Assembly (NCBI GenBank): GCA_015183035.1
Contig: JACZZP010000003.1
Coordinates: 2,418,001-2,482,000, forward strand
DNA length: 64,000 nt
Direction: 5' to 3'
Source: Meloidogyne chitwoodi
Taxonomy: Eukaryota > Nematoda > Chromadorea > Rhabditida > Meloidogynidae
Shown: positions 9,927 through 22,820 of the stretch, in pieces
Position numbering within the stretch: the stretch's first letter is position 1
Layout: the number at the start of each line of letters is the position of its first letter
Made by a program: the position numbers and the translations under genes
The notes under the pieces: generated by a model
The model's database searches: none
Told to the model about the DNA's origin: nothing
Seen by the model: only the letters and a program-made list of their open reading frames with translations

Positions 9927-11826
9927 TTAATCGTCTGGTAATTTAAATGATTTATTAAAACGTCTCTCAAGTAATTCTTTGAATTTTAATGCTCTTGTCT
10001 TCAATTGAAGGTTTTTAGGTAAATTACAGTCTAAAAAATATTTAAATAAACTTTAAAATGAATAATAAAAAAAACCTTCAATATTTGCAAAAAACAGTGA
10101 TAAAGTATAAACCAAAAAATTATTTCCAAATGTTTCCGCAAAAAAATTGTCCGGCACCATTTTCATTTGATAATGGAGAATAATCAACAAATCATTGAAG
10201 AATGAAGGGTATTTTTCCATTGCTGATTTGCAAGTGCAGATCAAATGAATAATCCTCTTCCAATGGTCAAAGCCTTCATAGACCTTTAGAAATATTTTAA
10301 TTAATTGACCATTTTGTAATTTTGGCGTTTTGTAATTTTAACATTATTAAATTTTAGACATAAAATTTGACTGTTAATTTCTAAATTCTAATCCCCATTC
10401 TGTTAAGAAAAAAAGTTTTCAAACCTCTCCAACAATGAAGATAATAAAGGCAAATTGAAGTTCCGCCAACACTTGTTGAACATCTCCAACAGTTTCAATA
10501 AATTTTTCAAGTCGATCAGAAGCATCAATTCCAGCCTTTTTCAAATTAGTATCAGCAAGCTGCATTTTTTAATTATAAAAAATATAAAAATAATATTTAA
10601 TTAAACCGTAATCGTTGGAATTTCTGTAAAACCAAGTTTAGAATCATCATTTTTAATATTCATAACGGGAAGGCCACTTTCGTCGGTAAAACGAATTCTG
10701 CCTCTATGCTCTTTATCAACAATTGAAATTCCAAGAGGATCATTCTAAAAATATTAAAAATTATTTAGATTAGTTTTAAATTTAAAAAACTGATAAAATT
10801 CAAAAGAGAAGAATTTTATACTTCAAAAGGTATCGAACCTCGCAACCCCACAGTAAGAACCAAGAACACTAACCACTACACCAAAGTCACCATGAACGAA
10901 ATTATTTTATAATTTCATATTAAACAAAAAAAAAATTAAATTACCAATTGTTTTTCAGTTTCTGCTTCTAATGTAGTCATTTCAATTTGTGATGAAATAC
11001 GTCCAAGTTTATTGGTTGGTGATAATCGAGTAATTGTTTTACTAGTAATTTTGGACGAAAAAGATACCCAAAGTTGATAGTCTAAAATAAAAATGGTAAA
11101 ATTGAAGCAAAAAAAGAAGCAAAAATGTTTAAAAATTGAAACTGAAGCATTGCTTCAAATTCGAAACTGAAAAAATTAAAGCAAAACAAACCTCCATAAG
11201 GATAAGCGCCCAGATGTGGGTCAAGATTCATAATATTACATCTAAGCCTTTCCAACTTAAAAAAATATGATTTAATTTGGAGGAATTTTCAAGCTTCGAA
11301 CTAGATACAGGAGAACCTAAGACCAATGATCAGGTTTCCCCCAATTCAAACTAAATATTAAAAAAAACCTCAACATCATCAGAAACACAATTTGATAAAT
11401 CTTCGTTTTTCTTATCCCATTTTCTCAAAACAATTTCTTTTAGAGCAAAATTGTGGAAAAAGGCAATCTTTGGAGCTCCTGGAACACTAAAAAATTGAAA
11501 TTTAAAAAATTGAAATTAAAAAAAAAGAAAGAAACCTCATAAATATAAAATGAACACCCGGTGGGATCATCTGAAAAATATTCACTCAAAAATAAAATAA
11601 AAAAGAAACCTTAATTCCAAGAAATTTACGTCCAACAGTCCATGAACGACAATCAATGCCAAATTCACTTCCTTCAGGAAAGTCTTTTAGAATCTAAAAA
11701 AATACAATTAAATTTAAGAAATTATTTAAAAAAGATTACTAAAATGCCACCATTTAAAAACAAAAATTGTGCTTCATCTTGAGACATTTCCCCAGTTTTA
11801 ATAATATTTTGTAAAGCTGATTCCAT
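9927..11826 (-). CDS. AAR2: AAR2 splicing factor homologue (U5 snRNP assembly)
   Basis: AAR2 holds PRP8 in the cytoplasmic pre-U5 particle during spliceosome assembly. About ten exons give some 370 residues. After MESALQNIIKTGEMSQDEAQ comes KDFPEGSEFGIDCRSWTVG and KFLGIKMIPPGVHFIF, matching the AAR2 start ([33 protein letters not shown]). Later blocks include APKIAFFHNF, LDPHLGAYPYG, ITSKTIVRLSPTNKLGRIS, an alpha-helical C-terminal domain with ELQFAFIIFIVGEVYEGFDH and WKRIIHLICTCKSAM, and the end LLERRFNKSFKLPDD. The start at 11826 is the first ATG in frame and gives the expected N-terminus. It lies 168 bp downstream of GRHPR on the same strand, an operon-like spacing. One intron holds a sense tRNA-derived sequence. 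Confidence 0.93.
10821..10893 (-). pseudogene. tRNA-derived sequence in AAR2 intron (sense)
   Basis: Minus strand reads TTGGTGTAGTGGTTAGTGTT (A box) and AGGTTCGATACCTTTTG (B box and T arm). Very similar to the elements at 7115 and 14131 over the 5' half; the acceptor stem is poor. Confidence 0.6.
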
Positions 11827-11994
11827 ATTTTTTATAAATTAATATTTTACTAAAAATATTTAATTGTTTGAAACAAAATTTTGAAAAATAAAGATATTTC
11901 AAAATGTTAAAAAACAAAAAATAGTTCAAAATGTCGATAATATTAATTTTCTAATTTTCATAAAATTAACAAAAAATATCACAGAATATTTTTA

Positions 11995-13685
11995 TTAAAA
12001 TAGTAATTCTGAAACCATTGGAATACCTTCAAAAAAATTAAAAATATTTTCTTCAGTTGTTGATGCCATTAAATTTCTTGTTGCATAAGTAGCAGACCCA
12101 ATATGTGGCAAAATGACTGGGAAAATAAATTTAAAAAAATTCATTCTGATTTTTAAAAAGAAATTCTGAATTTTAAAACACAATTTGAAAATATTCTAAT
12201 TACTTAAAACACATTCTGATTTATATTATTTATTTTTAAAATTACCACAATTATCCATCTTCTGTAGTGGATGTTCCAAAGGAAAAGGTTCAGGATCTGT
12301 AACGTCTAAACCTGCTGATCCTATTAGACCGATAGTTAATGCATCAGCCAAATCATTGTGATTAACCAAAATTCCTCTTTTAAAAATAATTTTAAAATTA
12401 AAAAAAAATAAATTTAAATTAACCTGCTAATATTTATCAAAATTGAATCTTTTTTCATCATTTTAAAAGTATTTTTATTAAAAATGCGTGTATTTTCGGA
12501 TGAAGGTGTAGCAGTAATTATAAGAAAGTCACTTTGTGCTAACAAATCATTGAAAGAAACAAATGTGTGGGGAGAATCTGAAAATATAATTCTGATTATT
12601 GTTTGAAAATACAAATAATTCTGATTTGGAAAATACAAATAATTCTGATTTGGAAAATACAAAATTCTTATAAAATATAAAAATTCTGATACGGAAAATA
12701 CAAAATTAATTCTGAACGAAAAATATAAAAATTCTGATTTTTAATATTACGGAAAAACAAAGAAATTCTGATTTTTAATAGTTCCGGAAAATACAATAAT
12801 TCTGATTTTTAATATTTGTAAAAATACAATACATTATATTTTCCGGAAAATATATTTTTTTAAATTAAAATACAAACCTTCTCTTTTCTTTCTATTATTA
12901 TAAATAATCTTTTCTGGCATAAATGGAAGCAATTTGTTCGCAATACTAACCCCAATTTTTCCCATTCCGTAAATTCCAATAATTGAATTTTTGATTGATT
13001 TTCCGCACATATAATAAGGTGACCATGTTCTCCAACCACCACTAAATTTTTATAATTTTTAAAAATATTTTTAATTAATTAAAATAAACCTTTTGACAGA
13101 ATTTATTGCTTCTGGGACTAAAAAAAATATTTTTTTTTAAAATATATATTTTTATAAACGTCTTCTAGCTGTAGTTAAGAGAAGTGCCATTCCTAATTCA
13201 GCTACTGTTTCAGTCAAGACATCTTTAACGGAAAATTAAAATTTTTTAAAAATATTTTTAAATTACCAGGAGTATAACCAATACGTATTCCCCTTCGTTT
13301 ACATTCTTCCAAATTTATGTGCTCATAACCAACACTCATTGTACCAATCATTTTAAGGTTTTTAGCTATAAAATACATAGTTTTAAAAATAAGAATTTAA
13401 AAAAAAATTTTTTAACTAAAAATAAACCTTTTTCAAGAAGTTTATTATCTATTTTATCTCGTACAAGGCAAAAAAGAGCATCTACATCAACTATTTTTTC
13501 TTCCAAAAGTGCGTGAGACATCTGACCAGGATTATCTTTAAGAAAAATTAATTTTTTAAATATTCTATTTTTTAAAATCACTAACCAAATTGAATAACAT
13601 TTCCAATTTCTTTTAATTTAGGCAAATCAAAGGTAGAATCTGTAACCAAAATTTTTGGTATAGATTTGGACGAATGTAGAGACAT
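11995..13685 (-). CDS. GRHPR: glyoxylate/hydroxypyruvate reductase (D-2-hydroxyacid dehydrogenase)
   Basis: NAD(P)H-dependent reduction of glyoxylate and hydroxypyruvate, clearing glyoxylate and feeding serine/glycerate metabolism; cytosolic or mitochondrial. The protein of about 330 residues starts [19 protein letters not shown]. Visible blocks: [38 protein letters not shown], then [13 protein letters not shown], the Rossmann loop [30 protein letters not shown] with the substrate-binding Arg, [17 protein letters not shown], and [15 protein letters not shown] with the catalytic His. These track human GRHPR block by block ([55 protein letters not shown]). Introns hold TTCTGATTTTT repeats (12130-12830). 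Likely the upstream gene of an operon with AAR2. Confidence 0.94.
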
Positions 13686-14341
13686 TATATTGGCAACTAG
13701 TTAAAAAATATAAAATTAATTTTAATTAAAAAAAATTAAACTTGAAGAAAGTACAAAGCGTCGCATAAACTAAAGGCACCTTAAAAGTTATTTCAAACAA
13801 AAAAATTATTAAAATAATAAAAAAAATATTGACAAAAGTAAAAAAAAATTTTTTGAAAAAATAATATTTTTTTTTTATTTTAACAAAATATAAATTAATA
13901 AAGAAGCAAAATTGATAACAAATTAAAAATTATTCAATTGATTGACTACATAAAACTATTTTTTGAGAACAATTGGTTGAGTCTTAAATTTAGATTAACA
14001 AATAATTGTACAATTTTTGTTATTTAGTAATTTTATTTATTTTCTTTTTATTTAAAAATAATTAAATTGGTGTACCAAATAAATTTAAAAATATAAAAAA
14101 TTGATGAAATAAACAAAATAAAAATGAAAAACGCCGGAAGGGATCGAACTTCCATAAGCCAAGCAAGAACCAAGAACACTTACCACTAGACCAAAACAAC
14201 CATTAAATACAAAACTTTAGAAATAATTATAAACGAAGAATAAAAATATCAGCTTATCTAAATTAAAACCCAACTATACCAAAAAACAAATAATTATACA
14301 ATTAATTGTTCAATTAACAAATAAATACCTAAAAAACAAAA
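13686..14341. other. intergenic spacer between SUCLA2 and GRHPR
   Basis: A/T-rich, no coding signal. It contains the promoter side of GRHPR and the 3' flank of SUCLA2, plus one tRNA-derived sequence at 14131-14202. Confidence 0.6.
14131..14202 (-). pseudogene. tRNA-derived sequence, intergenic
   Basis: Minus strand carries TTGGTCTAGTGGTAAGTG (A box) and AAGTTCGATCCCTTCC (B box; T arm GGAAG/CTTCC pairs perfectly). Acceptor arms do not pair. Confidence 0.6.
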
Positions 14342-16771
14342 TCATCCACAACATTCCTTTTTTGTCTCACTTTCACTTGCCAATTTAACAACATGTTTTG
14401 CTGCATCATCGAATGATTCAAAAAATTCAAATTTGCGTTTAAGCTGTGAAGAAGCATTTTTTAACATTAATTTGGCTTCATCTACGTTTGTTCCTTTAAG
14501 CCTAAAAATTAAAAATACTTTTTATAGTTGAAGCCGTTTTGGTGCCAAACATTTTAGTGTCAAACATTTCATTACCAAATTTTGAGAATGGATAATAATT
14601 TAAAAGTTCAAACCTCAAAACAACAGGAATACCAATTTCAAGTTCATTACAAGCAGTAATAACACCTTCAGCTACAATATCACAACGCAAAATACCAGCA
14701 AATATATTGACAAAAATTGCTTTAATTTTTGGATCATTTGAAGCAATTATTTTAAAAGCGTTGCAGACTTGTTCAACTGTAGCACTTCCTCCGACATATA
14801 AAAAATTAAAAAAAAAGTAGAAAAAAATTCTAAAAATTAAAAAAAAACCTAAAAAATTAGCGGGCTGTCCACCGTGCAATTTTATTATGTCCTTTAAAAA
14901 ATAATTTTAAAAATAAAAAAAAATAATAATTAAAAAAACCATTGTAGCCATTGCAAGACCAGCACCATTAACTTTATAAAAAATAAATTATTTAAAAATT
15001 AAAAAAAAATACCCAAGCAAGCAATATTTCCATCCATTGGAATATAGCTTAATCCACATTTTTTTGCTAATCTTTCTTTTTCACTCTGTTAAAATTAAAA
15101 CATTTATTATTTTTAAAATAATTTAAGGATAAGGTGGTCGTTTTGTTGCCAAATATTTGGTACGTTTCAGTGTCAAATTTTGAGTGTCAAAATATATGAA
15201 TTTTTTATAAATAAAATTAAAAAGGTTTAAACCATTTCTTCGCCTGTTTTCATTTCAAATATACGTTTTTGTCTAAAAGCAGCATTTTCATCAAATTTCA
15301 ATTTGGCATCAATAGAAAAAACTAAAAAAAAATAATTAAAAATAAAAAATATTCTCTTTACCTAATGACTGTAAAACTTGTGCAATAGGATTTATTTCTA
15401 ATTGAGTAACATCATATTTAATGAAAAATTTATAAAAATAATCAAGTTGATCGCGTAACTTAAAAATAATGATAAAAATATTTAGAAGCTAAGGTCGTTT
15501 TGGTGCCAGGAAATTTCAAAACCCTGACGTTTTCGAAAAGAATTAAATTGTTAAACATGATCTACTATTATATTTTTCTAGATATTTTCTTAATTTGTTA
15601 AAGTAAAAATTAAAAAATACATCCATATTAGCAAATTCATCAAAGTTTAGACATTTTACAATCCTTTCGCGTTGTTCAGATGTTATGGTTTCATCTTCAT
15701 CTAAACAAATTGGTTCCTAAAAATTAAATTTTTAATAAATTAATTTTCTCTAAATTTTAATTAACCTTTAATATTAATTCTGGATGTTTTTCCGCCACCT
15801 CTTCAATATCCACTCCCCCAACGGGACAAGCGACAACAACCTAATTTTAAAATAATTATTAAATTTAAAATAAAAATATACTAACTGGTCCATCAGCAGA
15901 AGGATCCATAAGAAAAGAAAGATAAGCTTCACGTATAATTGGGACTGATCTAGCAATCATAACCTTTAAAAAAATATTTTCTATTTTAATTTTAAATACA
16001 AACCTTATTAACTATTACACCTTCTGGCCCAGTTTGGTTTGTTACCAATCTATGCCCTAGCATACCTAATGCTGATTTCTTTGCCTTTTCTTTGCTAAAT
16101 AAAAATAATTATTTTTTAATAAAATGTTTTAATTATTTAAAAATGTTAAAAAAAGCATTTTTTAAGCATTCTAGAAAATTCGGCAGCAAAATGATTCGAA
16201 CCTTCACCCAACTAAAATCGGAACATAGAATGAATGACTAAACCATAAAGGCAACTTACCTAAATTTGATAAAAATTCTCTACAAACAAAGAATAATTTC
16301 TCTAAATACTTCAAAGTATATTCGAAAATCACAGAATTCTGCTTTCTAATTTCAAATTTTTGTAATAAAAAATTAATTTAAATATTTAAAAAAATTATTT
16401 AATTCTTCAAATAACCTTGAAGTAATAACAACACCACTTTGAAATAAATAGCCATCAATAAAATATCCTTTTTTACGACCACCGGCGAGAACTTGAGCTT
16501 TAACGACATACTCGTTAAAATCTTTAATTTAAAATTTCAATTTCATTCTTTAAAAAATAAACCTCTATTTACCATAATCATCAAATATTTCCTCATCTGT
16601 ATGTTTATCAATCACAAAAAATTGTTGTACATAACAACCATTTTCTTTAAGTAATTTTTTGCTTTGATATTCTTGTAAATTAAGCTGTCTTTTTTGTGTT
16701 TTGAACATATTTAGACGAAAATAATTATTTCTTTTGAGCAAATTGAAGGTCAAAAATGAAGAAAAGGACAT
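14342..16771 (-). CDS. SUCLA2: succinyl-CoA synthetase beta subunit, ADP-forming type
   Basis: Beta subunit of the mitochondrial TCA-cycle enzyme that converts succinyl-CoA to succinate with nucleotide triphosphate formation. Roughly 430 residues in about ten exons. After a presequence-like start ([19 protein letters not shown]) come [31 protein letters not shown] (ATP-grasp), [49 protein letters not shown] and the [10 protein letters not shown] stretch followed by [20 protein letters not shown]. The [21 protein letters not shown] pattern fits SUCLA2 rather than the GTP-specific SUCLG2 (ATCDIIFLNGG). The C-terminus ends KKECCG, unlike vertebrate SUCLA2. A second in-frame Met at residue 22 is an alternative start. 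Introns hold three copies of a TCGTTTTGGTGCC repeat and a tRNA-derived sequence. Confidence 0.93.
16180..16258 (-). pseudogene. tRNA-derived sequence in SUCLA2 intron (sense)
   Basis: Minus strand contains GCCTTTATGGTTTAGTCA and AAGGTTCGAATCATTTTG. It resembles the element at 17188 (shared GTTGCCTTT.TGG..TAGT.CATTCATTCT), so the two form a subfamily. Confidence 0.5.
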
Positions 16772-17385
16772 TTTAAAAATATACTTTTTTTAATTCTAAA
16801 AGTAAAATTTTTTTATTATAGAATTTCCTTTTTTATCAATAAAAAAATCCTGAAATTTAAGAACAAAAATGTTAATAAAAATAAATTAAAAAATAAACAA
16901 AGATTAATTTAAAAAAAAATAAATTTTGCAAATTAAAGCAATTCTTTAAATAAAAAAAATTTAATCTCAATTTTTATCAATATTGTTACAATAAAAAAAA
17001 TAAAATTGTTGTCAATGATATCGTCCAGAAAAAACAAAACAAAAAGATAAAAAATCACTACATCAATTAATTGTCTGTTTAATTTGGAAAAAATTTATAT
17101 TTAACTAGAAAACCCAAAAAAAATTTCTTAATACTTTTTAAAGACTGAAGATTTTAAAACCATTTTTTTATATACTTAAAAATGTTTAGCCCCAAAAGGA
17201 TTCAAACCTTACAAGTAAAGTAAATCAAAACACAGAATGAATGCACTTAGCCACAAAGGCAACTAAATGATTACTTAAAAAAGCCTCTTATAAAACTTTA
17301 AAAGTTTCCTAAATTTTTTACCTTAATTAATTATAAAAAATAAATATATTGCTAATATAATTAAATTTAAATTAAAAAACCTCTC
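16772..17385. other. intergenic spacer between WRN-like helicase and SUCLA2
   Basis: A/T-rich, no coding signal; SUCLA2 promoter side and helicase 3' flank. Holds the tRNA-derived sequence at 17188-17265. Confidence 0.6.
17188..17265 (-). pseudogene. tRNA-derived sequence, intergenic
   Basis: Minus strand carries TTGCCTTTGTGGCTAAGTG (A box TGGCTAAGTG) and AAGGTTTGAATCCTTTTGG (B box with one change, GGTTTGAATCC). Sister of the 16180 element. Confidence 0.55.
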
Positions 17386-20300
17386 TCAATTAAAAATACA
17401 ATTTTTTCCATTAAATTTAATTTGACGAAAATTCTTTCTTTTGGCAGTATTGTAAACATAATCTTCATTGTTTACCATTTTTCCATTATTTTTCTTTTTT
17501 GAATTTATCCAAAAAGGTAATTTACGTTTTTTAGGTGAGGATGATGATGATATTTGAATTATATCATCATCATTATCTTCTTTATTTTCTTGTTCTTCTT
17601 TTTTATTTTCAATTGGATATTCACTTGTATCAACACCATATTCATATTCAAGAATTGAAAATATTATTTTTAAACGATTATAGTCAATTAAACCCTCAGG
17701 CAATATTTCCATTATTGGTTTGAGACGAATTATATCTAAATTTATTTAGAAAATTTAACAGAAAAATATGTTAAAAATGATTTTATTTGAAATTAAAATT
17801 CAAAAAAAAAATAATTAAAACCTCTTCCATTCTGTATTATCTTTCCATGTACAAATTCAATCAATTTAGTCGATATTCCAAGCTTTTCCAAATGTAAAGG
17901 TAAACCACGCTTTACAGCCGTAGCAAGATGATTTGCGACAGTACTGGCAGTGCCTCTCATAAAGGTAGAAGTTTCTTCCTAAAAATAATAAAAAAAATTA
18001 ATATAAAAAAATCCAAAAAGAAGTTAAAATTCAAACAAATATCACTAAACCCTAATTTTTTTTAAAAATTTAAAAAAAAATCCCCAAAAGTCAAAAACTT
18101 AAAATAAAAATTAAATATATAATTTAAAGAAAGCTCTCCTTAATTCTAATTAAAAAAATAATACCAATGATCGATTATAAAGTACATGAGAATGATAATA
18201 ACTTTTTTCTGTTAAAGTAAGCTCATTTTTTAGTGATTCCAAATCATCGGGAAACTGAAATTTTTTTAATTAATTAAAAAATTAAAATTAAAAAAAATAA
18301 ACGTCAATTTCAGACTCCTTTGAATCACTTGAAATATCATTTGCAGAACAAAAGTTTGAAATAAGTTGAATTATTTCTTTAAAAAATTGTTTTCTTCGTT
18401 GTTCAGGAAAACCTTCAACCTTCTCTAGAGATTCTTCTCTAAAAATTAAAAAAAATAAATAAAATATTTAAAATTTAAGAATCAAAAAAAAAATTTAAGA
18501 CTCAAATGTCAAAAATTATTTTTGAAATATTTGTTTTCAATTTATCCAAACAGAAAGAAAGGTTTAAATCACCAAAAGGAATCGAACCCTGAACCCTTAG
18601 ACAAAGGAATCGGAGAGGTTACCCACTCGGCCACCAAGGACAATATACATACTTTATAAAAAATAATTATTATTAAAAAAATTAATTAATTATTAGTAGT
18701 TTACGTAGTCGGTCGAATTTTAACAAGTCCTTCAATAACAGTATTGCTGTAAACTGAGTTGGCTGGACAATCAGAATCACTTGCTAATTGATAACGCAAA
18801 TCTTCTAATTGTTTACGAAGTTGAGGTAACTAAATAAAAATTAAAAAAAAATATTTTTGAAGCATTAAAAAAATAAATAAAAAATTTAACCTTTTCATAA
18901 ACATAAATATTTTTATCAGAAGCAGAAGCAATTGAAGGGTAAAAACTAGCATCTTTATATTCTCTTTGCTTTTCTCTACCCAACAATTTTTCGGAAATTA
19001 TATCAACTATTTTATTTGAAATTGAACATAATTTACTATTAGTTCTACTATTAGTAGATTTATCATTATTATTATTTGATGTAGTAGATAAATATTCTGA
19101 AGGAATTAATTTTAATTCCTTAAAAAAAATAAAAATAATTTAAAATTCCCCCTAATTAATTTAAAAAAAATAAAATTAAACCTTTTGCTCTTCTTTTAAC
19201 CATTTTTCGGCTTTATCAGAAATATTAGTAGTACAACCAAATTGATTAAATGTTAATTTTGAATCAATTAAATAACCATAATTTTTTAATAATTTTCCCA
19301 ATTCTTTCCACCACATTTCACTGTGTCCTTTTCCACAACCATAAAGTGCATGTGTTGAAATATCTCCTCCTTTAATTAATGGTTTGGCTGTTTTTGTTGT
19401 TAAAATTGTTTTCTAAAAAAATGAATTTAATTTTTCAATTAATTAATTAATCACATCAAAGTAAAATAACAGGAAAAAAAAGAAGAAATTTTATAAATTT
19501 TAGGAATTTTATTTTCTATTCCAAAGAATTTTATCTTATTTTTAAACATTTTTTCAATTTAAAAAAATAAAGGAAAAAATTCTCCAAAAAAAGTTTAAAA
19601 ATAAATTGAAAGAATTACTTAAATAAAAAAAATTAAAAAAATTCCACAAAAAAAATAAAAATAGTTGGGAGGGATTCCTCTTTATTTATCAATGAAAAAA
19701 AATCCTTGGAATAAAAATTAAAATTTCAAAAATAAAATTAAAAATTTCAAAAACATACACTTCCTCTAATAAAATCAATTGGTTTGTTTAATCCACTCCT
19801 TCCACCAAATATTTCACCAACTACTTTAAAAAGTATTTTTGCCTCATCTCCAAAATCAGTCAATTGTTCTTCCGTGTTATATCTTTTATCCACTCCAGAT
19901 TGAATTAATTTTGTACAATTATCACAGCAATCACTTTCTGGGATATCTAAAATTCAAAAAAATAAATAATAAAAAAATTAAAAGTAAACCTGGATGTTTT
20001 ACAGTTTTATCAAAATAAGATAACACCAAATAACGCCGACAACTTGTTGTTGTTAAAAATTGTTCCATTCGACGAAGCATGTCAAGTTGGTGCATTTCAT
20101 AATCTTTTGATTTGTTTAAATTGCTGTCATTTTTATTGTAGATTATTCGATTTCTAAAAAAATAAATTTAGAAAAAAATTAGAAAATATTTTGGCGGTTT
20201 AATAGTTGTATTTAATAAATTGTACAAAACTTTTTTCAAAGTTTTTTTAAAAAATTGTTGATTTTTCGGGAAGAAGGAATCTTAAGAATAAAAAAACAAA

Positions 20301-22240
20301 CTTGTGCATTATCAAGTCACCGGCTGAATAAAATATAATACATTTGCTTGGAAAGCCATCACGTCCTGCTCTGCCAATTTCTTGATAATAACTTTCAATG
20401 TTACCCGGAGCTTAAATTGTTTTTTTAATTAAAAAAAAAATAATACATCCATAGTGAATAACTTTTCGTACGTCTCTTTTATCAATTCCCATTCCAAATG
20501 CAATTGTTGCAACACAAGTTGTTGCTTTTTCTGTCAAAAATTCTTTGTGAGATTTTTCTCGTTGTTTATTAGTCATTGCTGCATGATAACCAACAGCACG
20601 GACTCCAGATTCTTAAAAAAATAATTTTATTAACTTGTAAAAACAAAAAGACATGATTTATAGAAAATTTAAATTAAATAAAGCTAAATTAAAAATCTTT
20701 AATCACAGTCGGAGTCGAACCCATTACTATTCTTTGCCAAGTCTGTAACACAACCACTAAACCAACTAACAAACTTATAATTCAATATTTTTTACTCCCC
20801 AAATAATAAACTTATTTTTTCAATTATACAATAAAAAATAAACTTCGAAGTTGTTCCGTTATTTGATTTACATGATCTCTGCTTTGACAGTAAATAATAG
20901 TTGAACCTCCAAAATGAAATCCAAGTTTTGTATCTTCAATTAAAAGGCTTTCTAAATCGTTTTGAACTGCTTTTTGGAAACTAAAAAAAATAATAATAAA
21001 AATATTTTATGATGAAAAAAAAGAAATACGTGAGTGATTGAGTTCGTTTATTAACTTCAATAAAAAGATTCTTTCTAAATAAAAAATAAATTAGAAAAAA
21101 ATCATCGAAAGATTTTTAATAATCCAAAAATAGAGAAAAATAAAACCTGTCAAAACCAGTAACAGTAACTTTTGGTGACACAAGTCTCAGATTTTGAACA
21201 ATATCATTTCGAACTGGTTCTGTTGCAGTAGCAGTTAATGCCATAATTGGGACTTGAGGTAAAGATTTTCGCATATTAGCAATTGTTCTATAGCCAGGTC
21301 TAAACTCATGACCCCAAGCAGAAATGCAATGAGCTTCATCAACAGCCAAAAGACCAACATCTATGAATTAAAATAAGTTATTTAAATAAACCTCCTCTTA
21401 CATTCCGCAATTTGATCAATATAAGCTGGTGAAATTTCATACATCTCTGGGGTAATGTACAAAATCTTCAATCTATCTATTTTGAGTTTGTCCATAATCG
21501 ATTCACGGGATTCTTTCGAACTTCCTCCCAGATAGGCTGCGTCAATTCCGGCGTGTCTAAAAAATATTTTAAAGTTATCAAACCGTATAAAGTTAAAAAT
21601 TATTTAAAAATAAATAAATAAAAACCCTCAACTGTAAAGCAAAAACTTGATCTTCCATTAAAGATATTAAGGGGCTAACAACCAAAGTAATAAGCCCCTT
21701 CTGGACAAGTGCCGGCATTTGATAACAAATACTTTTTCCATAACCTGTAGACATTACAACGAGTTGATCCTTCTTTAAAATTGCCGAATGGATAATCTGA
21801 TATTGAAGAGGACGAAATGTTGAAAACCCAAAATATTTTTTTAATATTGAAATTGTTTCTTCTGGTGGAGTAATTGAATTGAGTTCATCTTTACTATCCT
21901 CGTAATTTTGCAAAACTGGAGAATTCATTGATTTATGGTTGTTATTAGGATGAGATTCATCTTTGTTGGTCTAAAAAGTAAAATTTATTTAAAATATTTT
22001 CTAAAATAAAAAGTATTACATTCAAATAAATAATTTTCATAGCTTTTTTTAACGAAAATTAATTTACTAAAACAAGCCAAATGTTTCCCTTTAAAAAACA
22101 AAAATTCATTAGTAAACCTGTTCATCAATTTTAACATTTGGCGATTGTTCAACTTGTAAATTTTCCGAAACATATAAATAATCAAGTTCAGTATCATAGA
22201 AATCATCATAAAATTGAATTTGATTTGTTGGAGTTGTCAT
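17386..22240 (-). CDS. wrn-1: RecQ-family DNA helicase, WRN type without exonuclease domain
   Basis: 3'-5' DNA helicase for replication-fork and recombination repair; nuclear. About 985 residues over some 17 exons. Helicase core: [13 protein letters not shown] (motif 0), [14 protein letters not shown] (Walker A), [13 protein letters not shown] (Ia), [15 protein letters not shown] (II), ALTATAT (III), [10 protein letters not shown] (IV), [18 protein letters not shown] (V) and [12 protein letters not shown] (VI). Then the RQC zinc site ([11 protein letters not shown]..., CCDNC) and winged helix, an HRDC domain ([12 protein letters not shown]... to [13 protein letters not shown]) and a WRN-like C-terminal helix-turn-helix ([15 protein letters not shown]). 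No exonuclease residues precede the helicase; the N-terminus is only about 70 acidic residues, as in C. elegans WRN-1. The tail has Asp/Ser-rich then SPKKRK basic stretches, a likely nuclear signal. Two introns hold tRNA-derived sequences, both sense. Confidence 0.93.
18568..18643 (-). pseudogene. tRNA-derived sequence in helicase intron, Ser/Leu class (sense)
   Basis: Minus strand begins TCCTTGGTGGCCGAGTGG, the typical start of class II (Ser/Leu) tRNAs, and ends with the B box GGGTTCGATTCC followed by TTTTGGTGA. Acceptor arms do not pair. Confidence 0.6.
20700..20774 (-). pseudogene. tRNA-derived sequence in helicase intron (sense)
   Basis: Minus strand has TTGGTTTAGTGGTTGTG (A box), a 7-base loop TTGGCAA that would place an Ala GGC anticodon, and GGGTTCGACTCC (B box). 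Anticodon and acceptor stems are imperfect. Confidence 0.55.
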
Positions 22241-22820
22241 TTAAAAGAAATATTGAAAAAACTCTAAAAAGATATATTAAATGCAAATATCCATAAACAA
22301 AATAAAAATAGAGAGAAATGTTTGCTTAAGAGAATAAACAAATTAATTCAAATAAAATTCCTAAACTACAAGGCAAAATAAACTAGTATCACTCAGTTAA
22401 TTATAAATGCACAACTCAATTACCTAATCCGACTTAAAAGAATGCAAAAATGCAGATAATTAAACGCATTTGGCCGTTAAAATGTTCAAAAAAGTTTAAG
22501 AATATTAATAAAGGACAAAACGCCAACATTTTGAATTTGCTTAATTTTTAGATGTTTTATCCATGTCAAAGTGGTAAATAAGTGAAATAGTGTGCAAAAA
22601 TGGAGAAAATGGATTGCAAATAATACGTTAATTAATAAAAACATTTAAAATGTTCAACAAACGAATTTTAGCCAATTTCATCATGGTCTTTTAAATGTAT
22701 TAAAACAAATTATCTTAAAAAAACTCTAAACATACATAATTATTTTTTTAATAAATATAATATAAAATTGCAATTTAAATACTTAAATAATTAAAAAATA
22801 ATAAGATGATTTACTCTTTA
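22241..22820. other. intergenic spacer between ephexin 3' end and helicase promoter
   Basis: A/T-rich; no ORF with coding character, no repeat recognised apart from short GACAAAACGCC/ACATTTTG fragments near 22.5 kb. Confidence 0.55.

Noticed and set aside
14342..16771. GTP-specific succinyl-CoA synthetase beta (SUCLG2)
   Set aside because: The [18 protein letters not shown] stretch fits the ADP-forming SUCLA2 type, not SUCLG2.
17535..17723. 62-codon plus-strand ORF opposite the helicase C-terminus
   Set aside because: Antisense shadow of the Asp/Ser-rich tail exon of the WRN-like gene.
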